Of a stretch of 64,000 nt of DNA, positions 23,018-32,061 are shown piece by piece. The DNA lies in contig CM019067.1 in assembly GCA_009667805.1 (NCBI GenBank), positions 162,583,049 to 162,647,048 of the forward strand, given 5' to 3'. Origin of the DNA: Leptobrachium leishanense (taxonomy: Eukaryota > Chordata > Amphibia > Anura > Megophryidae). Made by a program: the position numbers and the translations under genes. The first letter of the stretch is position 1; every line of letters begins with the position of its first letter. The notes beneath the pieces were generated by a model. It was not told the DNA's origin. It saw nothing but the letters and a program-made list of their open reading frames with translations, and made no database searches.

Positions 23018-23565
23018 TGTCACGGTTCCCAGATCCCACCACGCAGTACTTAACACCCCACACTCCACAGAGCCCAGAAGCTACCAACAGAGTAGCCGTG
23101 AAAGATCTCTAACTGTCTGGTCCTTAGAATTGGCCAGGTAAACTAGCTAGACAGAAAGGGTTAACAACACGGGGAGTAGACAGCCGAGCCAGAATCTGGA
23201 ATACAGAGTTCAGAATGGTCAAATGGAATAGCCGGGTCAATATCAGAGCAGTGGCGTAGTACAAGAAAATGGTCTAGGGCAACAGAAGGCAGAATAGTCA
23301 GAAACAAGCAGAGGTCAATAAGGGGTTAATTCAATATAGCAGTCAGGTACAAGGAGCTCAGGTATGGATAACCACGATCTGGCAACTGCTGAGAATACAC
23401 TGAGGGTTTTTAAAGACCTTCACCAGGCCACACCCCCCACTCAAGCCGCGCCTCATGCAACCACCCCCCTGCCTGTCTCCATTTAAACCGGGCATTGGTC
23501 AGCGAGCAGCATCAGACATGCTGCCCTCAAGCACACAGGTAGGGCTGGGAGCTCCCAACGTTACA
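23018..23565 (-). repeat. 3' LTR of chromovirus copy 1
   Basis: It matches the 5' LTR along its length with scattered substitutions. The 3' polypurine tract lies at 23566-23583. Confidence 0.85.
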
Positions 23566-23576
23566 GCACCCCCCTC

Positions 23577-25367
23577 TCAACGGGAGGCCACCGGACGACC
23601 AACAGGACGATCGGCAGGACGACCACCAGGGCGATCAGGGTGTGAGGCATGGAACGCCCTGACCAACCTAGAGGCAGACATGTCGGAAGCTGGAATCCAG
23701 GACCGGTCTTCTGGGCCATAACCCACCCAATCGACCAAGTACTGCAGAGCGCCCCTGCACAGCCTAGAATCCAAAACCCTCCTAACCTCATACTCAGATT
23801 CACCATCAACCTGAATAGGTGGAGGAGGAGGAACGACCCGCGTGTACCTGTTACACAACAATGGCTTCAGTAGGGAGGTGTGGAGGACGTTGTGCATGCG
23901 AAGATGTTTAGGAAGGGCAAGAGCATAAGCCACAGGATTAATGCGGCGAATGATCTTATATGGACCTATAAACCGAGGTGCCATTTTCATAGAAGGCACC
24001 CGCAACTTCACGTTCCTAGTGGACAACCAAACTCTATCCCCCACGTTATAGGAGGGAGCTTGGAACCTATGCCTGTCAGCCTTGCATTTCTGGACAGCAA
24101 CATTGCGCTCCATATTTTCTCGAATCTGTCTCCAAATCTCTTGCAGTTGAGTGAGATGGTCATCGAGAGCCGGGATGGCCTGTTCAGTAAACTGAAGCGG
24201 TAGAGCCGGAGGGAAAAAACCATAGATGACAGAAAAAGGAGAGTGGCCAGTGGTCTCGTTAACGGCGTTATTACGTGCATACTCAGCCCAGGGCAACAAC
24301 TCCGACCAATTGTCTTGTTGTTGTGTGGTAAAGCAACGTATGTACTGCTCGAGACCCTGATTTGCCCTCTCTGCTGCCCCATTGGTTTGTGGATGATATG
24401 CTGAAGAGAAGGCCAATCGCACCCCCATCTCTGCACAGAAAACCCTCCAGAAACGAGAGACGAACTGGGCTCCTCTGTCAGAGACTATTTCAGACGGAAC
24501 CCCATGTATTCGTACAATCTCTCTAGCAAATACAACCGCCAGTTCTTTGGCTGTAGGAAGCTTACGTAGAGGGACAAAATTAGCCATTTTGGAGAAGCGG
24601 TCTACAACTGTCAGAACCACAGTATGACCCTTAGACTTCGGCAAGTCCACAATAAAATCCATAGATAGATGAGACCAAGGCCTCTTAGGCATGGGTAAAG
24701 GCTGCAATAGACCAACAGGCAAGGATTTACTGGTTTTGCTTCTGGCACAGACTTGACAAGCCAAAACAAACAGACGTACGTCCTGTCGCATGGTGGGCCA
24801 CCAGAACTGTCTGGAGATACTGGTAAGAGTCTTAGTAATACCAGGATGATCTGCTGGTTTAGAATCATGAAACATTATGAGTAATTCTTGTCTTTCCTTT
24901 TCAGGTACAAACAACATATCTGGAGGCTTGTCAGGTGGAGCCCCTACTTGAACTGCCTGGAGGCGTTCCAGGAAAGGCGAGGAGACAGACAAGACTGTGG
25001 AAGCCACAATACGTTCAGGAGGAACTATAGCATTGTGGTCTTGTGTATTAGATTCATATGGGTCATATTGACGAGATAAGGCATCAGCCTTTACATTGCG
25101 GTCACCTGGTCTGTAAGTCAATACAAAATTAAACCGAGACAGTAGCAATGACCACCTGGCCTGTCTCGCGTTCAAACGTTTAGCATCCCCGATGTACGTA
25201 AGGTTCTTATGATCAGTAATTATCAATAAAGGGTCAAGAGTACCCTCCAACAAATGTCTCCACTCTGACAGGGCACACACAATAGCAAGCAATTCTCTGT
25301 TACCGATATCATAATTGCGTTCTGCTGGTGATAATTTTCTTGAAAAGAACCCACAAGGATGTAGAGG
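23577..25367 (-). pseudogene. Chromovirus RNase H, integrase and chromodomain (copy 1)
   Basis: Downstream of the TAA at 25368 the same frame stays open for nearly 600 codons. In order it holds the rest of RNase H (TDHKNLTY, ADALSRQ), the integrase zinc-binding H2C2 region (a pair of His residues then CQVCARSK), the integrase core with D (MDFIVDLP), D (SDRGAQF) and E (NGAAERANQ), the GPY/F region, and a C-terminal chromodomain (YLVDWVGYGPEDRSWIP). The core residues D, D and E are all present. The chromodomain would direct integration to modified chromatin. It ends at a TGA just before the polypurine tract. Confidence 0.9.
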
Positions 25368-25370
25368 TTA

Positions 25371-25763
25371 TCCTGGAGACTCTCTTTGAGACAGGACAGC
25401 CCCAATGCCTATCTCGGAAGCATCAACTTCAAGAACAAACGGAATCCTGGGATCAGGATGCCGTAACACGGGAGCGGAAGTGAAAGCTTGTTTGAGGGCT
25501 TCGAATGCTTGTTTGGATTGAGAAGACCAGATCTGGTTCTTCAGACCTTTACGTGTCATATTAATGATAGGGGAGGCTACAGCGGAATAATTCTTGATAA
25601 ATATCCTATAATAGTTGGAAAACCCCAGAAACCTCTGTATGGCCTTGAGACTTTGAGGGAGAGGCCATTCTGAGATGGCCGTGAGTTTAGAAGGATCCAT
25701 CTCAAAACCTTCTGGAGTGATAATATACCCAAGGAATTTCACAGTAGTAATGTCGAATAAACA
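25371..25763 (-). pseudogene. Chromovirus RT C-terminal part and start of RNase H (copy 1)
   Basis: This frame resumes after the nested LTR element with the RT thumb motif FLGYIITPEGFEMDPSK and RFLGFSNYYR-like sequence (here with an R-to-I change), then the N-terminal RNase H motif LEVDASEIGIGAVLSQ. It ends at an in-frame TAA (25368-25370); copy 2 has a lysine codon there. The five bases CTTCT at 25764-25768 and 29008-29012 are the target duplication of the nested element. Confidence 0.85.
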
Positions 25764-25768
25764 CTTCT

Positions 25769-26303
25769 TGTCACGTGCCACGCCGCCGCCGGCGGAAGAA
25801 AGGCAGATCTGGTGCTGCACCATCCTGATTTCCCCAGGCAGCACCCTTCAAGCCCTGTCTTGCTGGAATTTGCTTCGAGACTCACACTTGCAGGATCAGC
25901 AGGTGCACCTAATGAGGACCTGCAGTGACTATTTAGCAGAGGCACGCCTGTCCCAGGATGCTTCTGCATTTTGCTTGCAAAGTGCCAACACTCCAAGTCT
26001 GACATCAAGCCTGCCCAGAAGCTCCATAGCTATCCTGATATCTGTGTACCGAACCCCTGGCTTTCCCCCTGGACTCTGCATTCTGGATCACCCCTACCGG
26101 TATTGTGCCTCGAGACCCCTTTATTACACCTGTCCCAAGACTTCCCTTCTGCGCTCCCCAACCAGAGACTTTCCAGTATTGCTTCTCCATGTTTATTGTT
26201 TTCCTTTAATAAATCCCCATTTGATTTGCAACATCTCAAGTATTTCCTGTGTATCACTTGCACCTTGGGCTTGCCACCTCGACCTGTGGCACTACTCGTG
26301 ACA
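25769..26303 (+). repeat. 5' LTR of nested element
   Basis: A TATA-like TATTTAG (25930-25936) lies 30 nt before GCTTCTGCATT (25960-25970), the predicted RNA start. The polyadenylation signal AATAAA is near 26207. Confidence 0.9.
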
Positions 26304-26304
26304 T

Positions 26305-26315
26305 AATGCAGAAGC
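26305..26315 (+). promoter_or_regulatory. Putative 11-nt self-priming site overlapping the start codon
   Basis: AATGCAGAAGC, beginning 2 nt after the 5' LTR, is the exact reverse complement of GCTTCTGCATT at 25960-25970. Eleven nt of complementarity between the RNA 5' end and the site beside the LTR is the Tf1 arrangement. The ATG of the first ORF lies inside it (26306-26308). Confidence 0.65.
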
Positions 26316-26758
26316 CTACCAGCGAGCCCGCAGTGATACCAGTCATGAAACAGTTAATCAAGGAAACCTTCCAGGAACTGTTTAACCACTTGATGGACAT
26401 TCTGAATAATCTGCTGCAGAAGATGTGGGGCCCATCTCCTAAGGTGTGTTCTCCTGGAACCAAAATGGTTCATGGCCCCTTATCTGCAGAGGAGCGCACC
26501 AGGCGGTACAAAGCTGATCTCTGCCTGTACTGTGGACAAGATGGCCATTTTTTGCCGGTCTGCCCAATAAGACCACCAAAAATGATTTTTGCAAAGAAAT
26601 CTCCCACAGCAAAAACCGCTCCAAGATCTGCTGCCCCGGCTAAACAGACACCTGTATCCAAGCCAGTCGTCAGAAAGCCAGCTACTAAAAACCTTTGCCA
26701 TCCAAGCCCCCCATTTCTAAACCACTTGCTGTTTTTCCCTATATCAAGCCTGAAGTAG
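26306..26758 (+). CDS. Gag-like zinc-knuckle protein of nested LTR element
   Basis: A 150-codon frame starts at the first ATG, 2 nt after the LTR. Residues of about 14-45 could form an amphipathic helix ([20 protein letters not shown]). Residues of about 58-90 are closely related to the zinc-knuckle region of the host chromovirus Gag ([19 protein letters not shown] against LTEEERTRRFREGLCLYCG), with CCHC spacing C-x2-C-x4-H-x4-C. The capsid region that precedes the knuckle in normal Gag is missing. A Lys/Pro/Ala-rich tail follows. The frame ends shortly after an A5 run (26687-26691); the -1 frame continues with similar composition, so this is either a recent indel or frameshift-dependent translation. 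Confidence 0.65.
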   Translation: MQKPTSEPAVIPVMKQLIKETFQELFNHLMDILNNLLQKMWGPSPKVCSPGTKMVHGPLSAEERTRRYKADLCLYCGQDGHFLPVCPIRPPKMIFAKKSPTAKTAPRSAAPAKQTPVSKPVVRKPATKNLCHPSPPFLNHLLFFPISSLK

Positions 26759-27210
26759 TCAAATTGGAAAAAAAGGGTTTGCTGGAACCCATGGAGGTAA
26801 AGCCTGCCACAGAGGAGGATCCGGTAACTTATATGGAAACCGCTCCCACTGACTACATGGAAGCTGACTTGCCTGAACCAATGGACCTTCTGATGTTACA
26901 GAGTCCTGGTGTAACCTCCTCTTCTAACTGGCATATCCTCGCCTCCACTGTTGCTCTAGCACCGGAAGCAACTCTCAGCAGTACCAGCCAAGCAAAGTCT
27001 GTTCAAAGTTCAATGAGCCACGGTACTGCTGCTACTCGTGCTTCTGACCCGGTTCCCCCACTGACCCAAAGGGGGTTGAGCCAGAAAGGCCCAAGTGCGC
27101 TGCCCAGCCGGAGCGCGAAAACCTTGAGATACTCGCTGCCCAAGCTGGAGTGCCAACAACTATGCCAGATTCCAGAGCAAAGCCCAATATTCCCAGCCAG
27201 CATGTTCTGA
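26692..27210 (+). CDS. Orphan ORF, central segment (frame -1 relative to gag-like ORF)
   Basis: This open frame directly continues the Lys/Pro-rich composition of the preceding one and has no start codon of its own near its beginning. It is acidic and Pro/Thr/Met-rich ([27 protein letters not shown]) and contains a degenerate copy of a repeat (ASDPVPPL) seen twice more in the next frame. Similarity to the repeat crosses into the next frame near a G5 run at 27071-27075, suggesting a second indel. No known domain is recognised. Confidence 0.5.
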   Translation, partial: PLPSKPPISKPLAVFPYIKPEVVKLEKKGLLEPMEVKPATEEDPVTYMETAPTDYMEADLPEPMDLLMLQSPGVTSSSNWHILASTVALAPEATLSSTSQAKSVQSSMSHGTAATRASDPVPPLTQRGLSQKGPSALPSRSAKTLRYSLPKLECQQLCQIPEQSPIFPASMF

Positions 27211-28532
27211 AAATTAATTCTCCTGCACAAGACAAAATGCCTGCTAATTCCAGGAAGGCGACCAAGCTCCCTCAGGGTTCTCTGGGTTGCGGTGCTACCA
27301 CTGCCAAGGCCGCTGACCCGGCTCCCTCCACTGTCTCAAAGGAGGTTGAGCAAGGAGACCCTGGGGCATCCATTGGGCAAAATGGAGTGCCAGTCCAGGA
27401 AGTTACCAATCCATCCGTGAAATCCCCACCGATTCTTACTGTTATTAACACCCTTGTTGCTCAAGTTGGTGCCTTCACCAAAATAATAGAAAGCATCAAA
27501 GTTAACCACGAGGCCTTACAGTCCCAAGTGCAGGAGATCCAGGCCTATGTCCAAGTGCCGGCTGAGAGCATCACCGACCCACAATCCATGGCAGAGCTAC
27601 TCCCTGCTGCTGATTCGGATTCAGATGGCGAACCATCTCTTCAGACAGCACGGCGTAGCCAAGGGCCACCTGGTCGAGGATGGTCATACCTGGGCACCAC
27701 AAGTTCTATGCCGGCTGCTAATCCAGCCACTTACCGGTGTACATCTGTCACTCCTAGGAGGGTTCCTGGAGTATCCAAAGTGGACTGTCCAATTCCCCAT
27801 ACCAGGAACGTGAAGTCTAAACCTGGTTCTGTGACTCCTGTACCGGACCCCACTACCGGCAGAACCATCACTAATAGGAAGGTAACCCAGCTCCCTCAGG
27901 GCTCTCCGGGTCACTGTGCCGTAGCCTCCGATACCCCTGACCCGGTTCCCTCCTTATCTATGGAGGTTGAACCAGGAAGCCCCGAGGTACCCAATCCCAG
28001 CCAACTGCCATTGGGTAAGAGCATGGTTATTGAAGACCACCGTAAGACCCACTCCTTGCTACCCGGTTGTGTCCTTGCCTCTAACGGGACTTTGGTGCGT
28101 ACAGAGGATCTTGAGAGATTTGAGGAGGCCCTGCGGCAAAGGAAGGCTGCAGATGTACCTGCAGAATCAATTTTGGCATTAACCGCTGCAGCGCCTATCA
28201 CTCTCAGCCAGCAATCAGCTCCTCACTACCAACCAGAGCTGGACTTTATTCCCCTGGAATCCAGTGAGGAGGAAGCTGTTGACCCTGCTACCAAAGAGCC
28301 TGCATATGGACAAACAACCTATACTGTCATGGCACTGGACCGTACTGAAGTTCAGCGACCTTTAGAGCCGTTCCATTCCCTCACCTCTGAGGGGACAGTT
28401 ATAAAGGTAGAAGACCTCCCCGCTTATGAAGCAACCTTAGACACCCGGAGGGTGTTCTTTGAGGGGGGCAACTGTCACGTGCCACGCCGCCGCCGGCGGA
28501 AGAAAGGCAGATCTGGTGCTGCACCATCCTGA
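27150..28532 (+). CDS. Orphan ORF of unknown function ending inside the 3' LTR (460 codons)
   Basis: This is the largest frame of the nested element and I do not recognise it. Two copies of a roughly 40-residue repeat are visible (LPQGSLGCGATTAKAADPAP and LPQGSPGHCAVASDTPDPVP, each followed by EVE.G.P). A second repeated motif (NGTLVRTEDLERFEEALRQR and EGTVIKVEDLPAYEATLDTR) lies near the C-terminus. A segment around residues 90-135 is predicted-helix-like (LTVINTLVAQVGAFTKIIES). The last 20 residues, including PRRRRRKKGR, are encoded by the 3' LTR. The frame may start upstream, since the frame stays open before the first ATG. It has no protease, RT or integrase motif; a structural or RNA-binding role is a guess from the basic tail. 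Confidence 0.6.
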   Translation: MPTTMPDSRAKPNIPSQHVLKINSPAQDKMPANSRKATKLPQGSLGCGATTAKAADPAPSTVSKEVEQGDPGASIGQNGVPVQEVTNPSVKSPPILTVINTLVAQVGAFTKIIESIKVNHEALQSQVQEIQAYVQVPAESITDPQSMAELLPAADSDSDGEPSLQTARRSQGPPGRGWSYLGTTSSMPAANPATYRCTSVTPRRVPGVSKVDCPIPHTRNVKSKPGSVTPVPDPTTGRTITNRKVTQLPQGSPGHCAVASDTPDPVPSLSMEVEPGSPEVPNPSQLPLGKSMVIEDHRKTHSLLPGCVLASNGTLVRTEDLERFEEALRQRKAADVPAESILALTAAAPITLSQQSAPHYQPELDFIPLESSEEEAVDPATKEPAYGQTTYTVMALDRTEVQRPLEPFHSLTSEGTVIKVEDLPAYEATLDTRRVFFEGGNCHVPRRRRRKKGRSGAAPS

Positions 28533-29007
28533 TTTCCCCAGGCAGCACCCTTCAAGCCCTGTCTTGCTGGAATTTGCTTCGAGACTCACACTTGCAGGAT
28601 CAGCAGGTGCACCTAATGAGGACCTGCAGTGACTATTTAGCAGAGGCACGCCTGTCCCAGGATGCTTCTGCATTTTGCTTGCAAAGTGCCAACACTCCAA
28701 GTCTGACATCAAGCCTGCCCAGAAGCTCCATAGCTATCCTGATATCTGTGTACCGAACCCCTGGCTTTCCCCCTGGACTCTGCATTCTGGATCACCCCTA
28801 CCGGTATTGTGCCTCGAGACCCCTTTATTACACCTGTCCCAAGACTTCCCTTCTGTGCTCCCCAACCAGAGACTTTCCAGTATTGCTTCTCCATGTTTAT
28901 TGTTTTCCTTTAATAAATCCCCATTTGATTTGCAACATCTCAAGTATTTCCTGTGTATCACTTGCACCTTGGGCTTGCCACCTCGACCTGTGGCACTACT
29001 CGTGACA
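28473..29007 (+). repeat. 3' LTR of nested element
   Basis: Identical by eye to the 5' LTR except one base at 28856. Its first 60 bp also encode the C-terminus of the internal ORF. Confidence 0.9.
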
Positions 29008-30194
29008 CTTCTCTAGTTTGCAATAAAGACCATTGTCCAGTAATTTTGCTAATACCTGTCTGACATGTGCATGGTGGGTTTTCAGATCGGGAGAGTAAAT
29101 CAATATATCGTCTAGGTATACTATAACAAAGGTTTGTAAGAAATCTCTGAGCACATCATTAATAAAATCCTGGAATACCGCTGGAGCTTTACAAAGACCG
29201 AAAGGCATGACCAAGTATTCATAATGCCCACTCTTGGTGTTAAATGCTGTTTTCCACTCATGCCCCTCTTTTATACGTATCAGGTTGTAAGCTCCTCTTA
29301 AATCAAGTTTTGTGTATACTGCTGACCCCCTTAACCTGTCGAACAGTTCTGATATGAGAGGGATAGGGTACACGTTCTTAATGGTGATCTTGTTAAGCCC
29401 CCTATAATCGATACACAGGCGTAAATCTCCCTCTTTTGTAGACACAAAAAAGAACCCAGCCCCTGCTGGAGAAGAGGAACGTCGGATAAAACCTCTCTCC
29501 AAATTCTCCTTTATGTACTCTTCCATAATTTGGTTCTCCTTTATGGAAAGAGGATATACTTTGCCTCGAGGAGGCATGGTACCAGGATGAATATCTATGG
29601 CACAATCATATGGTCTATGTGGAGGCAGTTTCTGTGCCTCTCTTTTATCAAATACAGCCCTGAGGTCGAAGTATTGGTCAGGAACCTCTGTAGACAATGG
29701 AGGAGCTGTGGGTGTGTTCAGGGCACTGACATGCTGAATGGGTATTAAACAAGTCCCAAAACAAGCAGGACTCCAAGACAGTATCTCTCCCTTAGCCCAA
29801 TCAATAACAGCATTATGTTCCACCAACCAAGGGAAACCAAGTACAACAGGATTGGAAGGTGAATGGATAACTTGAAATATGATTTCTTCTTTATGCAAGA
29901 GACCAGTGGTAAGAACCACTGTAACCGTATCGTGAGTAATCCTAGGGCAGGATAACGGTCTGCCGTCTATGGCTTCGACGGCTAAGGGTGTCTCTCTTAG
30001 AACCAGAGGTAGAGAAATGGAAGAAGCGTAGTTAACATCGATAAAGTTGCCAGCAGCCCCAGAATCCAAAAAAGTGGTAGTATGTGTGGTCTTGGTCTCC
30101 CAAGCCAAGGATACTGGTAACATAAGTTTAGTGTCTTTGACAGGAGACATGCACGTCACACCCAAGGCCTGTCTCCTCAGCTGCCTTAGGTGCG
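29008..30194 (-). pseudogene. Chromovirus protease and reverse transcriptase, 5' part (copy 1)
   Basis: The frame continues from gag after a 1-bp shift. It contains the aspartic protease motif LDSGAAGNF, then the RT with [12 protein letters not shown], the fingers motif, and the catalytic YLDDILIY motif. It is cut at the KLEKC position by the LTR element inserted at 25769-29007. The remaining RT thumb and connection sequence resumes at 25768 on the far side. The polyprotein would copy genomic RNA into DNA inside the particle. The gene cannot yield a full product because of the insertion and flanking lesions. Confidence 0.85.
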
Positions 30195-31118
30195 CTAGTT
30201 TTCCGGCTTATCATGCATCTTAGGACGAGTAGGACATTGAAATCGCACATGTCCCCCCAAACCACAATACAGGCACAATCCCTCACGAAAACGCCTTGTT
30301 CTCTCTTCCTCTGTATGCCTAGTACGGCCTAGTTGCATAGGCTCAGAGGGAGGAGATAACTCTCTTGGTGGTGCCTGAAAGACAGGGGCCAACCTAGGTA
30401 ACGGTCTCTTTGGCTTCTCTCTTGGAGTCCTTCTGTCCCTTATCTGATTATCCAGATCTATACAATAATCAATGAGTTCACACAATACCTCAGGTAGTTT
30501 ACGTGGAGCCAATTCATGCATCAATGACTCTGATAACCCCTCCATAAAAGCCAGAACCAGTGTCTCTTTTGTCCAGTTCACATCAGAGATCAAGGTTTTA
30601 AATTCTATGGCATAATCAGAAACAGTCCTGTTCCCTTGACGTATGTGGAACAAGGATTTGCCAGCTACCGTGGCCTTTCTGGTAGGATTAAATGTATGTT
30701 GTAACTCGGCTATGAATTCTTTATAATCCTGTATGATAGGCTTCTCTGCCTCCCATAACGGAGTCGCCCATGTCAATGCTCTGCCAGACAGATGATTAAT
30801 AATGAACCCCACTTTGGCAATGTCAGAGAAAAACATCTGTGGATTTAATTTATAATGAATATCCACATGGACCAATAATCTCCGGCACTCTGAGGGAGTA
30901 CCGTCAAACCTCATAGGAGCGGTCATGTGTACCTGGGATGTCTGAATGACAGGGGACACAGGTATATCAAGCGGGGGTGCAACCCCAGCTGGTTCCAGGT
31001 GAGCCGTACGAGTCAGGATAGTTTGTAAGGCAATAGCAAACTGATCCATCCTATGATCCTGCTCATCCTGTCTGGATACAAAGTTAGCCAAGTGCTGTGT
31101 TAAGTCTGCGGGATCCAT
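30195..31118 (-). pseudogene. Chromovirus gag (copy 1), frameshifted before protease
   Basis: A 307-codon frame starts at an ATG 16 nt inside the 5' LTR. It encodes a capsid-type Gag of a Ty3/gypsy element: residues of about 60-190 are a retrotransposon Gag region (FINHLSGRALTWATPLW and related motifs), followed by a basic linker and a CCHC zinc knuckle, CLYCGLGGHVRFQC, near residue 290. In copy 2 the same frame continues into the protease; here one T is missing from a T-run near 30198 and translation ends just after the knuckle. Gag would package the element's RNA in cytoplasmic particles. Confidence 0.85.
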
Positions 31119-31130
31119 AGTGGCCAGATC
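31119..31130 (-). promoter_or_regulatory. Putative self-priming primer-binding site
   Basis: Only 16 nt separate the 5' LTR from the gag ATG, too short for an ordinary 18-nt tRNA site. Twelve of these nt (minus strand GATCTGGCCACT) are complementary at 11 of 12 positions to the predicted first bases of the RNA (AGTTGCCAGATC). This matches the Tf1/sushi mode in which the 5' end of the mRNA primes its own reverse transcription. The mechanism is inferred. Confidence 0.6.
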
Positions 31131-31134
31131 ATAA

Positions 31135-31682
31135 TGTCACGGTTCCCAGATCCCACCACGCAGTACTTAACATCCCACACTCCACAGAGCCCAGAAGCTA
31201 CCAACAGAGTAGCCGTGAAAGATCTCTAACTGTCTGGTCGTTAGAATTGGCCAGGTAAACTAGCTAGACATCAAGGGTTAACAACACGGGGAGTAGTCAG
31301 CCGAGCCAGAATCAGGAATACAGAGTTCAGAATGGTCAAATGGAATAGCCGGGTCGATATCAGAGCAGTGGCGTAGTACAAGAAAATGGTCTAGGGCAAC
31401 AGAAGGCAGAATAGTCAGAAACAAGCAGAGGTCAATAACGGGTTAATTCAATATAGCAGTCAGGTACAAGGAGCTCAGGTATGGATACCCACGATCTGGC
31501 AACTGCTGAGAATACACTGAGGGTTTTTAAAGACCTTCACCAGGCCACGCCCCCCACTCAAGCCACACCTCATGCAACCACCTCCCTGCCTGTCTCCATT
31601 TAAACCGGGCATTGGTCAGCGAGCAGCATCAGACATGCTGCCCTCAAGCACACAGGTAGGGCTGGAAGCTCCCAACATTACA
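31135..31682 (-). repeat. 5' LTR of chromovirus copy 1
   Basis: On the minus strand it begins TGTAATGTTGGG and ends CCGTGACA. A TATA-like TTTAAAAA (about 31524-31531) lies 27 nt upstream of AGTTGCCAGATC (31504-31493), the predicted RNA start. Confidence 0.85.
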
Positions 31683-32053
31683 GGTGCATGCTCGGTTTTA
31701 AGTCAACCTTGAATTATTGTCTTAGAACCGAGCATGCACCCTCGCTCCATGCAGCACACCATGAGGTGACATTTTTTGACCTCCGGCTCCAGCAGGCAGG
31801 CTTTTCCATTGCGTTGTTCGCCAATAGTCAGCCCCACCCCATTGTTGCCCCGTTCTGTTGTCACTGCAGACACGCTGTGCGATTCTCTTCACATTCTGAA
31901 TGTGAGGAGAATCGCCCAGCGCTTCTGCAGTGACATCAGGAGCTCGTTCGGGAGGGGGGCTGACTACCGGCGGATGACGCGTTGGATGAGTCTGTCTACT
32001 GGAGCCAGAGGTCAGAGAACGACAACTCCCGCCGTGCTGGCTATTGGTGAATG
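31683..32053. other. Non-coding flank with two hairpins
   Basis: GGTGCATGCTCGGTTTTA (31683-31700) pairs with TAGAACCGAGCATGCACC (to 31740). A larger imperfect hairpin of TGTCACTGCAGACACGCTG against CAGCGCTTCTGCAGTGACA spans about 31859-31935. No gene is seen. Confidence 0.5.
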
Positions 32054-32061
32054 CTTCCCTG

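Larger units (their letters stand above)
25769..29007 (+). mobile_element. Non-autonomous LTR retroelement with zinc-knuckle and orphan ORF, no pol
   Basis: This 3239-bp element is inserted into chromovirus copy 1 in the opposite orientation, with target duplication CTTCT (25764-25768 and 29008-29012). Chromovirus copy 2 preserves the empty site near 46325. Its 535-bp LTRs (25769-26303 and 28473-29007) show one visible difference (26152 C, 28856 T), so insertion is recent. The LTR ends are inverted, TGTCACG and CGTGACA. A polypurine tract (TTTGAGGGGGGCAAC) abuts the 3' LTR. The interior (2169 bp) has a Gag-like zinc knuckle and a long unknown coding region but no protease, RT, RNase H or integrase, so it must use another element's enzymes. 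Confidence 0.92.
23018..31682 (-). mobile_element. Ty3/gypsy chromovirus (Tf1/sushi type), copy 1, with nested LTR element
   Basis: This is a complete but dead LTR retrotransposon on the minus strand, 8665 bp including a 3.2-kb insertion. The target duplication is GGTGC (23013-23017 and 31683-31687). LTRs of 548 bp lie at 23018-23565 (3') and 31135-31682 (5') and differ at roughly a dozen positions. Domain order is gag with a zinc knuckle, aspartic protease, reverse transcriptase, RNase H, integrase and chromodomain, which is chromovirus order. A polypurine tract (reverse complement of CACCCCCCTCTCAAC) abuts the 3' LTR. Lesions are a 1-bp frameshift after gag near 30198, insertion of another LTR element at 25769, and an in-frame stop at 25368-25370. 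Confidence 0.92.

Noticed and set aside
23649..25079. Several plus-strand frames of 60-107 codons opposite the chromovirus integrase
   Set aside because: Shadow frames of the minus-strand coding sequence; the same shadows appear in copy 2.
25675..26301. 208-codon plus-strand frame across the nested element's 5' LTR
   Set aside because: It starts in reverse-strand chromovirus sequence and runs through LTR DNA; it is repeated in the 3' LTR and has no domain.
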